Assembly (NCBI RefSeq): GCF_000023465.1
Contig: NC_014041.1
Location: 3,230,001-3,294,000, forward strand
Length of the DNA: 64,000 nucleotides
Direction: 5' to 3'
Origin: Zunongwangia profunda SM-A87
Lineage (GTDB): Bacteria > Bacteroidota > Bacteroidia > Flavobacteriales > Flavobacteriaceae
Numbering within the stretch: the stretch's first letter is position 1; each line of letters opens with the position of its first letter. The position numbers were made by a program, and so were the translations under genes. Positions 44,624 through 53,732 of this stretch are shown piece after piece. The notes beneath the pieces are model-generated. The model did no database searches. It saw only the letters and a program-made list of their open reading frames with translations, and was not told the DNA's origin.

Positions 44624-46240
44624 TTATTCGTCTTCTTTTTTCAGCCAGAGTTGTTCCATATCTTCTAGTGACCGGCCTTTGGTTTCTGGTACAAACTTCC
44701 AAACAAATACTGCAGAGATTACCGCAAAAGCACCATACACCCAATAAGAAAATCCATGATTAAAGTTTTCTACTAAAAATGGATTATTGTTCATTATTGG
44801 GAACGTCCAGGAAATAACAAGATTCGCCAACCACTGTACCGCAACCGCAACCGCCATCACTCCTTTAATCGAATTTGGGAAAATTTCTGAAAGTAATACC
44901 CAGGTTACCGGTCCCCAGGAAACCGCAAAAGCAGCAATGTAAACCAACATAAGTATTAGGGACGTAAAGCCTACGGTACCGGCAAATAAAGAAAAACCTA
45001 AACCTATCATGCTTATTCCCATCACCACACTACCTATCAGCAATAACTTTTTACGTCCAAAATTATCTACCGTCATAATAGCAATTACCGTAAAAATCAT
45101 ATTTATAGCTCCTACAATTATAGTTTGCAACATCGATGCATTGGTATCTACACCCATTCCTTTAAAAATCTCTGGAGCGTAATACAAAACCACGTTTATT
45201 CCTACAAATTGCTGAAAAACCGAAAGTAATAAACCAACAATAATTACCGGCCATCCATAAAATAACCAGTGTGCTTTCTTGGTTTTAAATGAGTTTTTAA
45301 TCTCAATAAGAATACGATCTGAAGAAGCTTTCACATTCAATTTATCCAAAATCGACTTGGCTTTATCTTCATTTCCTTTCATAACTTCAAAACGCGGGGT
45401 TTTCGGCATAAAAAGTAAAAGCACAAAAAACAGAAAAGCAGGAATTACCTCAGATAAAAACATATAACGCCACCCCAGATCTGTAATCCACTCTTCGCTT
45501 TGTCCCTGTACGATAAAATAGTTTACAAAATATACCACCAACATACCGGTAACAATGGCGAGCTGATTACAGGAAACCATTTTTCCCCTGATATTCGCAG
45601 GAGCCATTTCAGCAATATAAAGTGGTGCCAACATACTGGCGATCCCAACACCCATTCCGCCAATAATCCTATATATGATAAATGAGGAAAGGGTCTGAAT
45701 CCCAAAAATATTAAAAGCCTCAGGATATCCAGATCCTAAAGCCGATAGTAAAAACAGAACAGCCGAAATCACCAAGCCGTTTCTACGCCCAACAGAATTC
45801 GCTATAAAATCGCCGAAAGAAGCTCCTAAAATACAGCCCACTAATGCGCTGCTAGTCATAAAACCTAATATCGAATTTCTTAGATTCTCGGTTAAGACAT
45901 CGGGAAGATCTAAAAAGTATATTTTAAATAACGGAATCGAAATAAGAAGAAAAATAATAATGATAGCGATGGATGTCTTTTTTTTAAAAAACTTAAACAG
46001 AAAGTAAAAAAATAAGACTAAAATTCCCATAGAAGTAATGCTAATAATACTCTTAAATTCGATAATAGCGCTAGAAGCTAAAACGTTATCGCTATCGAGC
46101 GGATTAATGAAATAAGTATTCATGGCCCCTACCGCACCAGAAATCACTGCGGTATCATACCCAAATAACAAACCTCCAAGACTTGCTACAAGTGTGATTA
46201 GGATAATAAGTTTATTGTTGAAAGAGTTATTGTTTTTCAT
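44624..46240 (-). CDS. xylE: sugar porter MFS transporter (XylE-type D-xylose/H+ symporter)
   Basis: Inner-membrane sugar importer. Family motifs are SLGGLLFGYDTAVISGAVGA at the start, GRRNGLV after TM2, GGMGVGIASMLAPLYIAEMA with PANIRGKMVS, QQFVGINVVLYYAPEIF, VDNFGRKKLL and PETKGRSLEDMEQLW at the end. At 538 residues it is longer than E. coli XylE: between TM1 and TM2 there is an insert of roughly 60 residues with two extra hydrophobic stretches (SIISITSMGILVLFFYFLFK, TSIAIIIIFLLISIPLFKIY). The xylan locus and the promoter element shared with xylBA support xylose as substrate; the exact sugar is inferred. Confidence 0.82.
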   Translation of the reverse strand: MKNNNSFNNKLIILITLVASLGGLLFGYDTAVISGAVGAMNTYFINPLDSDNVLASSAIIEFKSIISITSMGILVLFFYFLFKFFKKKTSIAIIIIFLLISIPLFKIYFLDLPDVLTENLRNSILGFMTSSALVGCILGASFGDFIANSVGRRNGLVISAVLFLLSALGSGYPEAFNIFGIQTLSSFIIYRIIGGMGVGIASMLAPLYIAEMAPANIRGKMVSCNQLAIVTGMLVVYFVNYFIVQGQSEEWITDLGWRYMFLSEVIPAFLFFVLLLFMPKTPRFEVMKGNEDKAKSILDKLNVKASSDRILIEIKNSFKTKKAHWLFYGWPVIIVGLLLSVFQQFVGINVVLYYAPEIFKGMGVDTNASMLQTIIVGAINMIFTVIAIMTVDNFGRKKLLLIGSVVMGISMIGLGFSLFAGTVGFTSLILMLVYIAAFAVSWGPVTWVLLSEIFPNSIKGVMAVAVAVQWLANLVISWTFPIMNNNPFLVENFNHGFSYWVYGAFAVISAVFVWKFVPETKGRSLEDMEQLWLKKEDE

Positions 46241-46243
46241 TCT

Positions 46244-46294
46244 ACTAATAGTTATTTAGACTACAAGTATAATCTAAATTTATATATTTTTCAA
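46244..46294 (-). promoter_or_regulatory. xylose symporter promoter with shared xylose-gene element
   Basis: Minus-strand TTG (46292-46294), a 20-nt spacer and TATACTTG (46264-46271), as in xylBA. The 38 bp from 46244 match the xylBA block at 34 positions. Here the element also holds a near-palindrome TAGATTA-N6-TAGTCTA (minus strand), a possible operator around the start site. The start codon is 4 bp away. Confidence 0.65.
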
Positions 46295-46366
46295 TAAATA
46301 AGCTTCTTTTTTATCAGTTAATAATTTTAACTGCCGCAATTCATTCAGAGCGTCAAAAATTCATGT

Positions 46367-47740
46367 TTAAAATTGCCAATATTTGCTTGCCCATGCAATC
46401 CATGTACTCCAATTTGGGCCGGTACTATGGCCGCCTGCATGCTGTCTAAAGGCAATTTCTCCATCTACTAGAGCGGTACCCATTTTTGGAAATCCTGAAG
46501 TTTCAAGTCCTTTTTTCCCTAACAGTTCATACACCGGTGTGGCGTAAACACTAGACAAAAACATTCCTTTGGCGTCTACCCACTGTCCTTCGATAAGATG
46601 TGAACCAGCACTTATAAATACTGGTCTTGGTGCACAAAGAGCAATTAATTGATGGGCATCTACAGGTAAATCTTGGGTTTCCATTACCGAGGCATATTTT
46701 ATAAAATTTCCGCAAAACCAATGATACTCACCTGGGCTTGCAAGATTTTCTACTTGTTCTCCAAAATTTCTACGTAGCAACGAAATTCCTCCCGCCCCGG
46801 CCGAACCAAAGAAACCAAGAGAAATTCTTTGGTCGAAAGCCATACTAACTATGGCAGCTTTACCATATCTGGATACGCCTTCTACTGCAATTCGGTTTTC
46901 ATCTATTTTTGGGTTCGTTTCAAAATAATCGATGGCTCGACTTGCGCCCCACGCCCAGGCTCTTAAAACTCCCCATTCATCGGGTTTTCTTTGCTTACCA
47001 TGATTTACCAATCCTATGATTCCGGAAGTCAGCCCTGCACCATTATCAGCCTGAATACTACTAGGCACTAATATAGCATACCCCATATTTTGCGATAATA
47101 ATTGCTGTTTCCATTTAGGCTCATAGGAAGAAAAGAAGTAGCTGTCTGGTTCATCATTAGCCCTCATGAAAGGAGATTTTATAAACCCGAATTCCATAGC
47201 TAATGGCACTGCTTTTTTTGCGCTTTTAGGTATCCCAACTAACAGCTCGATTTTCACCTCAACTGCCGGATAGGCAGAATTATCCACAAGCCCTTCTAAA
47301 AGAAGCTCGCTTACCGGATAAGAGTTTATAAGAGTATCTTTTTTAGAAACAATATTCCATTTTACATCTGGAATATGATCGGGTAAATGACCATAGATTG
47401 AAGTTTCAAAATCTTCAACAATTTCGGGTCTTCGGATTTCCCACCATTCCCTGGAAGTATTTATTTGTTTACCTTCATTGCTAACTAATACTTCAGGTAA
47501 AACATAAGATCTTACTTTACTTTCATCAAAATTGGCAGCATTTGGATCAGTTGGATCTCCAGAAGGCCCCTGTCTATTTTTAGCAGTGATTCCTAACTGA
47601 TGTTTCATCTGCATAAAATGCTGATAGTTTAGTTTATGAATACTATCCTGAGAAGATTTTCCATCCTGAGCTTCCGCACAAAGACTTAACAGAAAAATAC
47701 TAAGTATAAAAATATCGGATACTGACCTTAGTTTGCTCAT
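46367..47740 (-). CDS. glucuronoyl esterase (CE15-like)
   Basis: Secreted alpha/beta hydrolase of 457 residues, signal ILSIFLLSLCAEAQ. The CE15 nucleophile block is EGVSRYGKAAIVSMAFDQRI (GxSRxGK), followed by GFFGSAGAGGISLLRRNFGE, ALCAPRPVFISAGSH and the likely catalytic His in FRQHAGGHST. These enzymes split the ester between lignin alcohols and the 4-O-methylglucuronate of xylan. The gene context (GH67, uronate isomerase, xylose genes) fits well. It lies between the SGNH esterase and the xylose symporter on the same strand with 128 and 126 bp gaps. Confidence 0.82.
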   Translation of the reverse strand: MSKLRSVSDIFILSIFLLSLCAEAQDGKSSQDSIHKLNYQHFMQMKHQLGITAKNRQGPSGDPTDPNAANFDESKVRSYVLPEVLVSNEGKQINTSREWWEIRRPEIVEDFETSIYGHLPDHIPDVKWNIVSKKDTLINSYPVSELLLEGLVDNSAYPAVEVKIELLVGIPKSAKKAVPLAMEFGFIKSPFMRANDEPDSYFFSSYEPKWKQQLLSQNMGYAILVPSSIQADNGAGLTSGIIGLVNHGKQRKPDEWGVLRAWAWGASRAIDYFETNPKIDENRIAVEGVSRYGKAAIVSMAFDQRISLGFFGSAGAGGISLLRRNFGEQVENLASPGEYHWFCGNFIKYASVMETQDLPVDAHQLIALCAPRPVFISAGSHLIEGQWVDAKGMFLSSVYATPVYELLGKKGLETSGFPKMGTALVDGEIAFRQHAGGHSTGPNWSTWIAWASKYWQF

Positions 47741-47868
47741 AAGCTTATGAATACTAGATAGAAAAACAGCCTAAAACTGCTTTCTTTATATTTTCTAATT
47801 CCTTTGTTAAACCAATTAGGAGCACTCATTATTCCATTTAAATTATAAGAATTGGTCGAGTTCTGGTT

Positions 47869-49140
47869 TTATTTTTTAAACAAAGACAAATCAACAGCCT
47901 CCCCCATCACCTCATATCCTTTTTCGTTGGGATGCAAATAATCACCAGATTGTAAATTCTTAGCTATTACATTGGGTTCTTCTGGGCTTTCCAAAACTTT
48001 AGCAAAATCGATCACAGCATCAAATGCTCCGCTATTTCTAATCCAGTTATTTACTTTTTGCCGGGCCTGTTCTCTAAAGTCTTTATAATAGAAAGATTTT
48101 TGAATGGGAGTAATGGTACCACCGTAAACCTTTATATTTTGAGCATGTGCTTTTTTAATCATCGTTTTATAGGCTTCAATTAATTTATTCGCTACTTTAA
48201 AGGCAGCGGTACTATCTGGTGTTGCACCAAGATCATTTACACCTTCCAGAATGATCAAATACTTTATTGAACTTTGATTTAAAATATCACGATCAAATCG
48301 GTTTAATCCTGTGGGTCCCAAACCACCTCGCAACACAGCATTTCCACCAATTCCCATATTAAGCACTCCTATATTTTTTGTTCTGGAATGCTGAATTAAC
48401 CTTTCGGCTAAAATATCCGGCCAGCGATTTTGTTTATTGATGCCTGACCCACGGCCATCGGTGATCGAATTTCCCAAAATTGCAACGGCTGAAGCCTCTT
48501 TTCCGGCCATAACATCAAGTGTATTTATTATATACCAGTGGTCTGTAGTTATCGCATTCTCAAAAGCATTTTCTTTAATATTCTCGTTTCCTTCGACTAA
48601 ATAGGAAGTTGTTCTAGAACCGGGGTGCCCCGTAATTTTTTCTGCAGTTTTGCCGAATTTTATAGTAATCGCTAATCTGTCGCTTGCCTCAAATTCAAAG
48701 GCCAGTGCATCCGAGAATACGGCTTCTCCGGCAGGCATAGTTACTTCAGGGCTTCCATTAAATTTCAATGTTTTTACCGTTGAAGTTTTAACCAAGGGCT
48801 GCTCTGTCACTATAGCAATCTCTACAGATATCATTTCCACCGGGAGATCACTAAACGCATTAGAAAATTTTAAGCGAATGCTTTTCCCTCCCAGAGACGG
48901 CCTAATAATTTGCCGCAAAGTATTACCAGTTAATCCCGGTGCCGGCGGAACGTTTCTTGGCTCTACCAATTGTGGAGCCGTACTCCAACTCCCAACCCAC
49001 TTTTGTTGATTTTTAGAATCGTTTTGAACGATAGAGGAGGAAGTTCCACAAGACGCTAAAAGCATTAGAAAAAGTACAAAAATCACATTACGCTTTCCTA
49101 TAAAACCTTTTACGAATCTATATTTTAAATGTCTTGACAT
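47869..49140 (-). CDS. SGNH/GDSL-family esterase lipoprotein
   Basis: 423 residues; a hydrophobic segment FVLFLMLLASCGTSSS marks a lipoprotein. The N-terminal third is a beta-rich domain (VGSWSTAPQLVEPRNVPPAP). The SGNH hydrolase domain follows: block I ILGNSITDGRGSG with the nucleophile Ser, block II MGIGGNAV, block III EGVNDLG and block V DYLHPNEKG with catalytic Asp/His. Likely a polysaccharide deacetylase-type esterase acting on acetylated xylan fragments. The start is the first ATG of the frame; the charged N-terminus of some 17 residues before the signal is unusually long, so a later start is possible but no ATG suits. Confidence 0.82.
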   Translation of the reverse strand: MSRHLKYRFVKGFIGKRNVIFVLFLMLLASCGTSSSIVQNDSKNQQKWVGSWSTAPQLVEPRNVPPAPGLTGNTLRQIIRPSLGGKSIRLKFSNAFSDLPVEMISVEIAIVTEQPLVKTSTVKTLKFNGSPEVTMPAGEAVFSDALAFEFEASDRLAITIKFGKTAEKITGHPGSRTTSYLVEGNENIKENAFENAITTDHWYIINTLDVMAGKEASAVAILGNSITDGRGSGINKQNRWPDILAERLIQHSRTKNIGVLNMGIGGNAVLRGGLGPTGLNRFDRDILNQSSIKYLIILEGVNDLGATPDSTAAFKVANKLIEAYKTMIKKAHAQNIKVYGGTITPIQKSFYYKDFREQARQKVNNWIRNSGAFDAVIDFAKVLESPEEPNVIAKNLQSGDYLHPNEKGYEVMGEAVDLSLFKK

Positions 49141-49178
49141 TCTAAAATCTTATTTGTTAAAGCTGAATTTGATATTCC

Positions 49179-50216
49179 CTATTTATCTTCCCTTGCTTTT
49201 ACTGAAAATTGATACACTGTTGTTGAAGAAAACTCTTCTCCTGCCTTTATAACCACTGAGGGAAAAGCGGGTTGATTTGGTGAATCGGGGAAATGCTGTG
49301 TTTCAAAACAAAACCCGGAACGTTTTTCATAATTCCCTGGCTCATTGGGAATTTTCAAGCTTCCATCTAAAGAATTACCGGTGTAAAACTGCATTCCCGG
49401 CTCGGTTGTAAATACCTCTAAAAACCGACCGCTCCCCTCATCATAAGCGGTGGCAGCTAAAGTCAAATCGGAATGATCTCTATTTAAAACGAAACAATGA
49501 TCATAACCTCCGGCTGTATTTAACTGGTCATCATTTACATCGATAGCTAAGCCTATTCTTTTTGGAATCCTAAAATCAAAAACACCATCTTTTACAGGTC
49601 TAATTTCCCCTGTTGGTATGTTTCCTGAAGTTGGCAAAAAAGCATCGGCATTAATGAACACCTCATGATCAGTGATTTTCTTGTTAAAATCTGCTGTTAG
49701 ATTAAAATAAGAATGCTGAGTGAGATTAATCACCGTTTCTTGATCTGAAACTGCATAATAATCAATCTTTAACTCATTCGCATTGGTAAGTTCGTAATAC
49801 ACTTTCACTTTTAAATTCCCGGGGAATCCCATTTCCAAATGCGGACTATCATAGGTTAAAAGCACTTTAGTATCACTTAGTTTTTTTACAGTCCAAAAAA
49901 CGGCATCAAAACCTCCAATACCGCCATGCAGACAATTTGTCCCTTCATTATTATTAATCCTGAATGATTGCCCATTCAATTTAAAGCAGGCATTTGCTAT
50001 TCGGTTAGCATATCTCCCGATTAAAGCACCGATAAATGGATTGGATTTTAGATAATCTTTTGTATTTAAATGTAAAACCACATTCTCAAAATTTCCATTT
50101 CGGTCGGGAACTTCAAGATTGGTAATTCGTCCTCCATAATTAATTAAATGAAGCTTTAATCCATTTGCATTTTTAAGGAGATAAGTCTCAGTTTTAAATT
50201 CCGTATTAATACTCAT
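49179..50216 (-). CDS. galM: aldose 1-epimerase
   Basis: Interconverts alpha and beta anomers of aldoses, here probably xylose released by the locus enzymes. 345 residues, no signal peptide, so cytoplasmic. Seen are NYGGRITNLEVPDRNG, GRYANRIANACFKLNG, catalytic His in TNCLHGGIGGFD and LTQHSYFNLT, YDHCFVLNR, and the catalytic Glu near FCFETQHFPDSPNQPAF. It is in line with the esterase genes, 38 bp from the next. The 183-bp gap upstream (50217-50399) contains worn repeat-like text and no gene. Confidence 0.92.
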   Translation of the reverse strand: MSINTEFKTETYLLKNANGLKLHLINYGGRITNLEVPDRNGNFENVVLHLNTKDYLKSNPFIGALIGRYANRIANACFKLNGQSFRINNNEGTNCLHGGIGGFDAVFWTVKKLSDTKVLLTYDSPHLEMGFPGNLKVKVYYELTNANELKIDYYAVSDQETVINLTQHSYFNLTADFNKKITDHEVFINADAFLPTSGNIPTGEIRPVKDGVFDFRIPKRIGLAIDVNDDQLNTAGGYDHCFVLNRDHSDLTLAATAYDEGSGRFLEVFTTEPGMQFYTGNSLDGSLKIPNEPGNYEKRSGFCFETQHFPDSPNQPAFPSVVIKAGEEFSSTTVYQFSVKAREDK

Positions 50217-50399
50217 TGCTATTTTTTAACAGGTAGCCCAGGCTTTATTTTTAAGATAAAACACAGGTTCATAAAATTTACCGTAACTATCTTCGGGGCA
50301 CGCCCACGAAGCATTTAATTTAAACAAGAAATTTTTAAAACGAGACATCCCGATAACTATCTGGATCAAAGCATTTGATATCGATTATCGAGGAAAATT

Positions 50400-52319
50400 T
50401 TATCTGTTTTGTTTCCATTGGTCTGTTCTAAATGGTGATGCCGGAAGGTCTTCTTTATTATATAAGTTCGCATTCTCCGGGTTATCGGCCCACGCGTATC
50501 TTACCGCCACGGGATGCTTTACCTGCGGGCTATAAACTATGACCTTGTCTCCTTCAATTTTCGCTTTAGCCCAAACAAATTGCTTATCGTTTCCGGCTAT
50601 GGCAAAACCTTTTAATTCTTGATTATTTTTTATTTTTAATCCGCTGCCTACAGCATCAAAATGTAGGATAATTGAATCATTTTTTATTTCTGAGGAAGTG
50701 TAAATGGGGCCAGAAGGCACTACTGAAGCATCTCCATAAGCCAGGTGTTTTGCTGCAGTGGCCAGGCGGTCACTTACCGTTTTTTTATCTAAAGGATGGA
50801 TATCATTCCATTCCCCAACATCAATAGTTACTGCCATACCGGTCTTGGGTACATTTAGGGCTGCCTTTTGAGCTTCACGAAGTCTCGCCCAATTCGTGTC
50901 TGTCGGATTTTCTCTACTTTCCATAAAATTAGCCAGCTGAACAAAAAGAAAAGGGAAATTTGAAGCCTCCTGATGCCAGTTTTCTCGCCAGCTCTCAATC
51001 ATCTTTGGAAATAATTCACTGTATTTTTCAGGTTCACTGGTGTTTGACTCTCCCTGGTACCAAATGGCTCCTTTAATAGAATATTTAAGCAAAGGATGGA
51101 TCATCGCATTGTAAAGACCTGTTGGTTTCCAGCGATAAAAAGTTTGTGGTTGCAAAGCTTCTGTCGCTTTCCCCACTTTATATTTCCAGGCTCCTTTAAG
51201 GTCAATGCGTTTTTCTGGAAAATTAAACTCATAAGGTTTATCTGTTACAAATCCGCCCCGTCCCCTTTCACTAATTAGTTTTACCGTGATAGTATTTTCA
51301 CCTTCGCGAAGAATATTTTCAGGAATTTGATACCTTCTTGGCGGGTATTGATAGGTGGTGTTCCCTACAAAAGTTCCGTTTACAAAAACCGAATCTGCAT
51401 CTACGATCCTCCCCATTAAAAGTTCTGCTGGTTTTCCCGAAAATTCACTTTTTAAATCAAATTTCTTACGAAACCAAACCACTCCGTTTATCGGTTGTTT
51501 CAGTAAACCTGGTAATTCAAATTCTTCCCAGTCGCTATCATCAAAATTAGCAGTTTTCCAACCTGATTTTAAACCAGCATCTTCAGCAGTAACAGTGGTG
51601 TACCAGTTGCGAATCCGGTTTTGATCTAACTGCTCCAGACTATCAATTACGCCTTCTGGTTTTAGTTTTTCGACTTCAGCAATTGCTTCAGGGAAATTTT
51701 TAAGGGCCTTTTCACTCATCCATGCTTCTACCGGTGAGCCACCAAGGCTAGCATCGATTAAACCAATTGGTATTTGATATTCTTCATAAAGATTTTTAGC
51801 AAAAAAATAAGGAATTGCCGCAAAACCTTCAATGGTATTTTGGTTTACCGAAATCCAGTTTCCGCCAGAAAAATCGTCTAACTTCTTCGTTAGATTATAT
51901 TCTTTGGGTACCTGAAAATATCGAATTTCTGCATTATCAGCCGATTTTATTTCTTCAGGATATTTAGGTGCTACACGAGACATTGGTAACTCCATATTCG
52001 ACTGGCCAGAACATAACCAAACATCACCTACATAAATTGAATCAAGCTGAATGCTGTTTTTTCCGGAAATTAGCATGGTATAAGGCCCACCAATGTTTGG
52101 ATTTTCCAGCAAAATCTCCCATTTCCCATTTTTGGTACTGGTATTATAGTTTCTTTGCTGAAAACTGACTTCGATATCTTCCCCTTCTGAAGCCCAGCCC
52201 CAAATGCGTACATTACTATTACGCTGTAAAACCATCCCATCGCTTACCAGTTTTGGCAAGCGAACCTGGGCAAACAGCGTATTAGCAAATAAAAAAATAA
52301 AAATGTAAAAAAAACGCAT
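50400..52319 (-). CDS. sialate O-acetylesterase-family carbohydrate esterase
   Basis: 639 residues with a Sec signal (FFYIFIFLFANTLFAQVRLP). SASA-family SGNH-like esterase: WLCSGQSNMELPMSR holds the nucleophile Ser, AIWYQGESNTSEPEKY the central block, and GEWNDIHPLDKKTV the Asp-x-x-His pair. A jelly-roll insert (about residues 240-380, WFRKKFDLKSEFSGKPAELL, VFVNGTFVGNTTYQYPPRRY) interrupts the domain as in related Bacteroidota enzymes. In this locus it probably removes acetyl groups from glucuronoxylan instead of sialic acid. It is 4 bp after the GH43 gene. Confidence 0.85.
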   Translation of the reverse strand: MRFFYIFIFLFANTLFAQVRLPKLVSDGMVLQRNSNVRIWGWASEGEDIEVSFQQRNYNTSTKNGKWEILLENPNIGGPYTMLISGKNSIQLDSIYVGDVWLCSGQSNMELPMSRVAPKYPEEIKSADNAEIRYFQVPKEYNLTKKLDDFSGGNWISVNQNTIEGFAAIPYFFAKNLYEEYQIPIGLIDASLGGSPVEAWMSEKALKNFPEAIAEVEKLKPEGVIDSLEQLDQNRIRNWYTTVTAEDAGLKSGWKTANFDDSDWEEFELPGLLKQPINGVVWFRKKFDLKSEFSGKPAELLMGRIVDADSVFVNGTFVGNTTYQYPPRRYQIPENILREGENTITVKLISERGRGGFVTDKPYEFNFPEKRIDLKGAWKYKVGKATEALQPQTFYRWKPTGLYNAMIHPLLKYSIKGAIWYQGESNTSEPEKYSELFPKMIESWRENWHQEASNFPFLFVQLANFMESRENPTDTNWARLREAQKAALNVPKTGMAVTIDVGEWNDIHPLDKKTVSDRLATAAKHLAYGDASVVPSGPIYTSSEIKNDSIILHFDAVGSGLKIKNNQELKGFAIAGNDKQFVWAKAKIEGDKVIVYSPQVKHPVAVRYAWADNPENANLYNKEDLPASPFRTDQWKQNR

Positions 52320-52322
52320 TGT

Positions 52323-53438
52323 TTAATTGATTGAATCCTGAACTGCAGCGTTTATAGTTTGGATTGAGCCATCTTCATTAAAAGTAAGTTCGGTCATTTT
52401 CACGCTTCTTAAATATGTTTTTCCTTTGGAAAGTGAACTATCATGGAAAAATAAATACCATTTTCCATTAAACTTAACGATAGAATGATGATTAGTCCAA
52501 CCTAAAACCGGTTCTAATATCACGCCCTGATAAGTAAACGGACCATAAGGACTATCTGAAGTTGCGTATACAATTTTATGGGTATCGCCAGTCGAATAAG
52601 ATAAATAATAAGTATCATCCATCTTATGCACCCATGCTGCCTCAAAAAATCGACGATCGTTATCCCCGGTAAGAAGATCATTACCCTCTTTGTCTAAAAT
52701 TCGTATCCTTTTAGGTTCTTCGCTAAATGAGGCCATATCATCAGCCAATTTTGCAATTCTTGGCTCAATAGCCTTTATGCTATCTGCAGGATATTTGTCT
52801 TCATCAGCAAAACTTCCGGTTTCCCAACGTTGCAATTGGCCACCCCAAATTCCTCCAAAATACATATAATATTCACCATTGGTATCTTCAAAGACTGCAG
52901 GATCTATACTAAAAGATCCTTTAATATAATCGGGCATCGGTTTAAAAGGGCCTTCTGGCTGATCGGCTACCGCAACCCCTATTCTAAAAATATCATTCTT
53001 GTCTTTTGCAGGGAAATAAAGGTAATATTTCCCGTCTTTCTCTGCCGCATCGGGCGCCCACATTTGCCGTGCTGCCCATGCTACATCATCTACGTCTAAA
53101 ACTACTCCGTGATCTGTAACTTCTCCACCTGCACTATCCATAGAATACACATGGTAATCTCTCATATTAAAGTGATTTCCAAGGTCATCTTCAGGCACTC
53201 CAGAATCAAAATCGTGACTAGGGTAAATATAGATTTTATCGTTAAATACATGAGCAGAAGGATCTGCGGTAAAATCTTTGGTTACGAGGGGCTCGGTTTC
53301 TACTTTTCGAACCTGATTAGTTTGATCTGTTTGTGGAACTTCAGACTTTTCTTCTACTTTCTCGTTTTCCGCATTATTTTTACAGGATGTCAAAATTAAA
53401 GTGGCTAAAATTGTAGAATACAAAGAGAGCTTATTCAT
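52323..53438 (-). CDS. GH43-family glycoside hydrolase lipoprotein (xylosidase/arabinofuranosidase-like)
   Basis: 371 residues; lipoprotein signal LSLYSTILATLILTSCKNN. The five-bladed propeller has the three GH43 carboxylates: FTADPSAHVFNDKIYIYPSH (base), GSFSIDPAVFEDTNGEYYMY (pKa modulator) and FFEAAWVHKMDDTYYLSYS (acid). Substrate could be xylo-oligosaccharide or arabinofuranosyl branches. It is the first gene of the minus-strand esterase operon and is divergent from the LacI regulator, whose operator-like sites lie in the shared 294-bp promoter region. Confidence 0.88.
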   Translation of the reverse strand: MNKLSLYSTILATLILTSCKNNAENEKVEEKSEVPQTDQTNQVRKVETEPLVTKDFTADPSAHVFNDKIYIYPSHDFDSGVPEDDLGNHFNMRDYHVYSMDSAGGEVTDHGVVLDVDDVAWAARQMWAPDAAEKDGKYYLYFPAKDKNDIFRIGVAVADQPEGPFKPMPDYIKGSFSIDPAVFEDTNGEYYMYFGGIWGGQLQRWETGSFADEDKYPADSIKAIEPRIAKLADDMASFSEEPKRIRILDKEGNDLLTGDNDRRFFEAAWVHKMDDTYYLSYSTGDTHKIVYATSDSPYGPFTYQGVILEPVLGWTNHHSIVKFNGKWYLFFHDSSLSKGKTYLRSVKMTELTFNEDGSIQTINAAVQDSIN

Positions 53439-53585
53439 TTTCAGTTAAGTTTTTAAATTACGATTATAAATATATAAAAATTAACTCAATCGTATTCGTA
53501 AATTAAAAATAGCATAAAGTTTTGATTTAAAATGTTTTACACTTTAAACGAAATAAAAATTTTTGCTTAACATTATAAACAAAAA

Positions 53586-53637
53586 GCAATCGGTTGCGTA
53601 AACCATAGAAAAGACTAAATTTGTTAAATCGTTTAAG
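53586..53637 (+). promoter_or_regulatory. LacI-regulator promoter with overlapping operator-like palindromes
   Basis: GCAATCGGTTGC (53586-53597) is a near-perfect palindrome centred on CG, as expected for LacI-family operators. It contains the TTG (53594-53596) that lies 19 nt before TAAATTTG (53616-53623), a perfect TAnnTTTG -7 box. A second CG-centred palindrome, TTAAATCGTTTAA, overlaps the -7 region end (from 53624). Binding would block transcription, implying autorepression and control of the divergent GH43 operon. Confidence 0.65.
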
Positions 53638-53732
53638 CTCTAAAGTAGAGCAAAATTCGTATTTTGCTAATGATGTTGAAAACATCACTAAGCAAAGCAT
53701 ACACCACACCATTAGCTGAAAGAACTAAAATA

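Noticed and set aside
50400..52319. True sialic-acid esterase
   Set aside because: No sialidase, sialate lyase or transporter genes are nearby; the xylan context fits acetyl-xylan fragments better.
53664..53732. Upstream start for the LacI regulator adding 23 residues
   Set aside because: The extension lies between the promoter and ATG 53733; family members begin shortly before the helix-turn-helix, which ATG 53733 matches.
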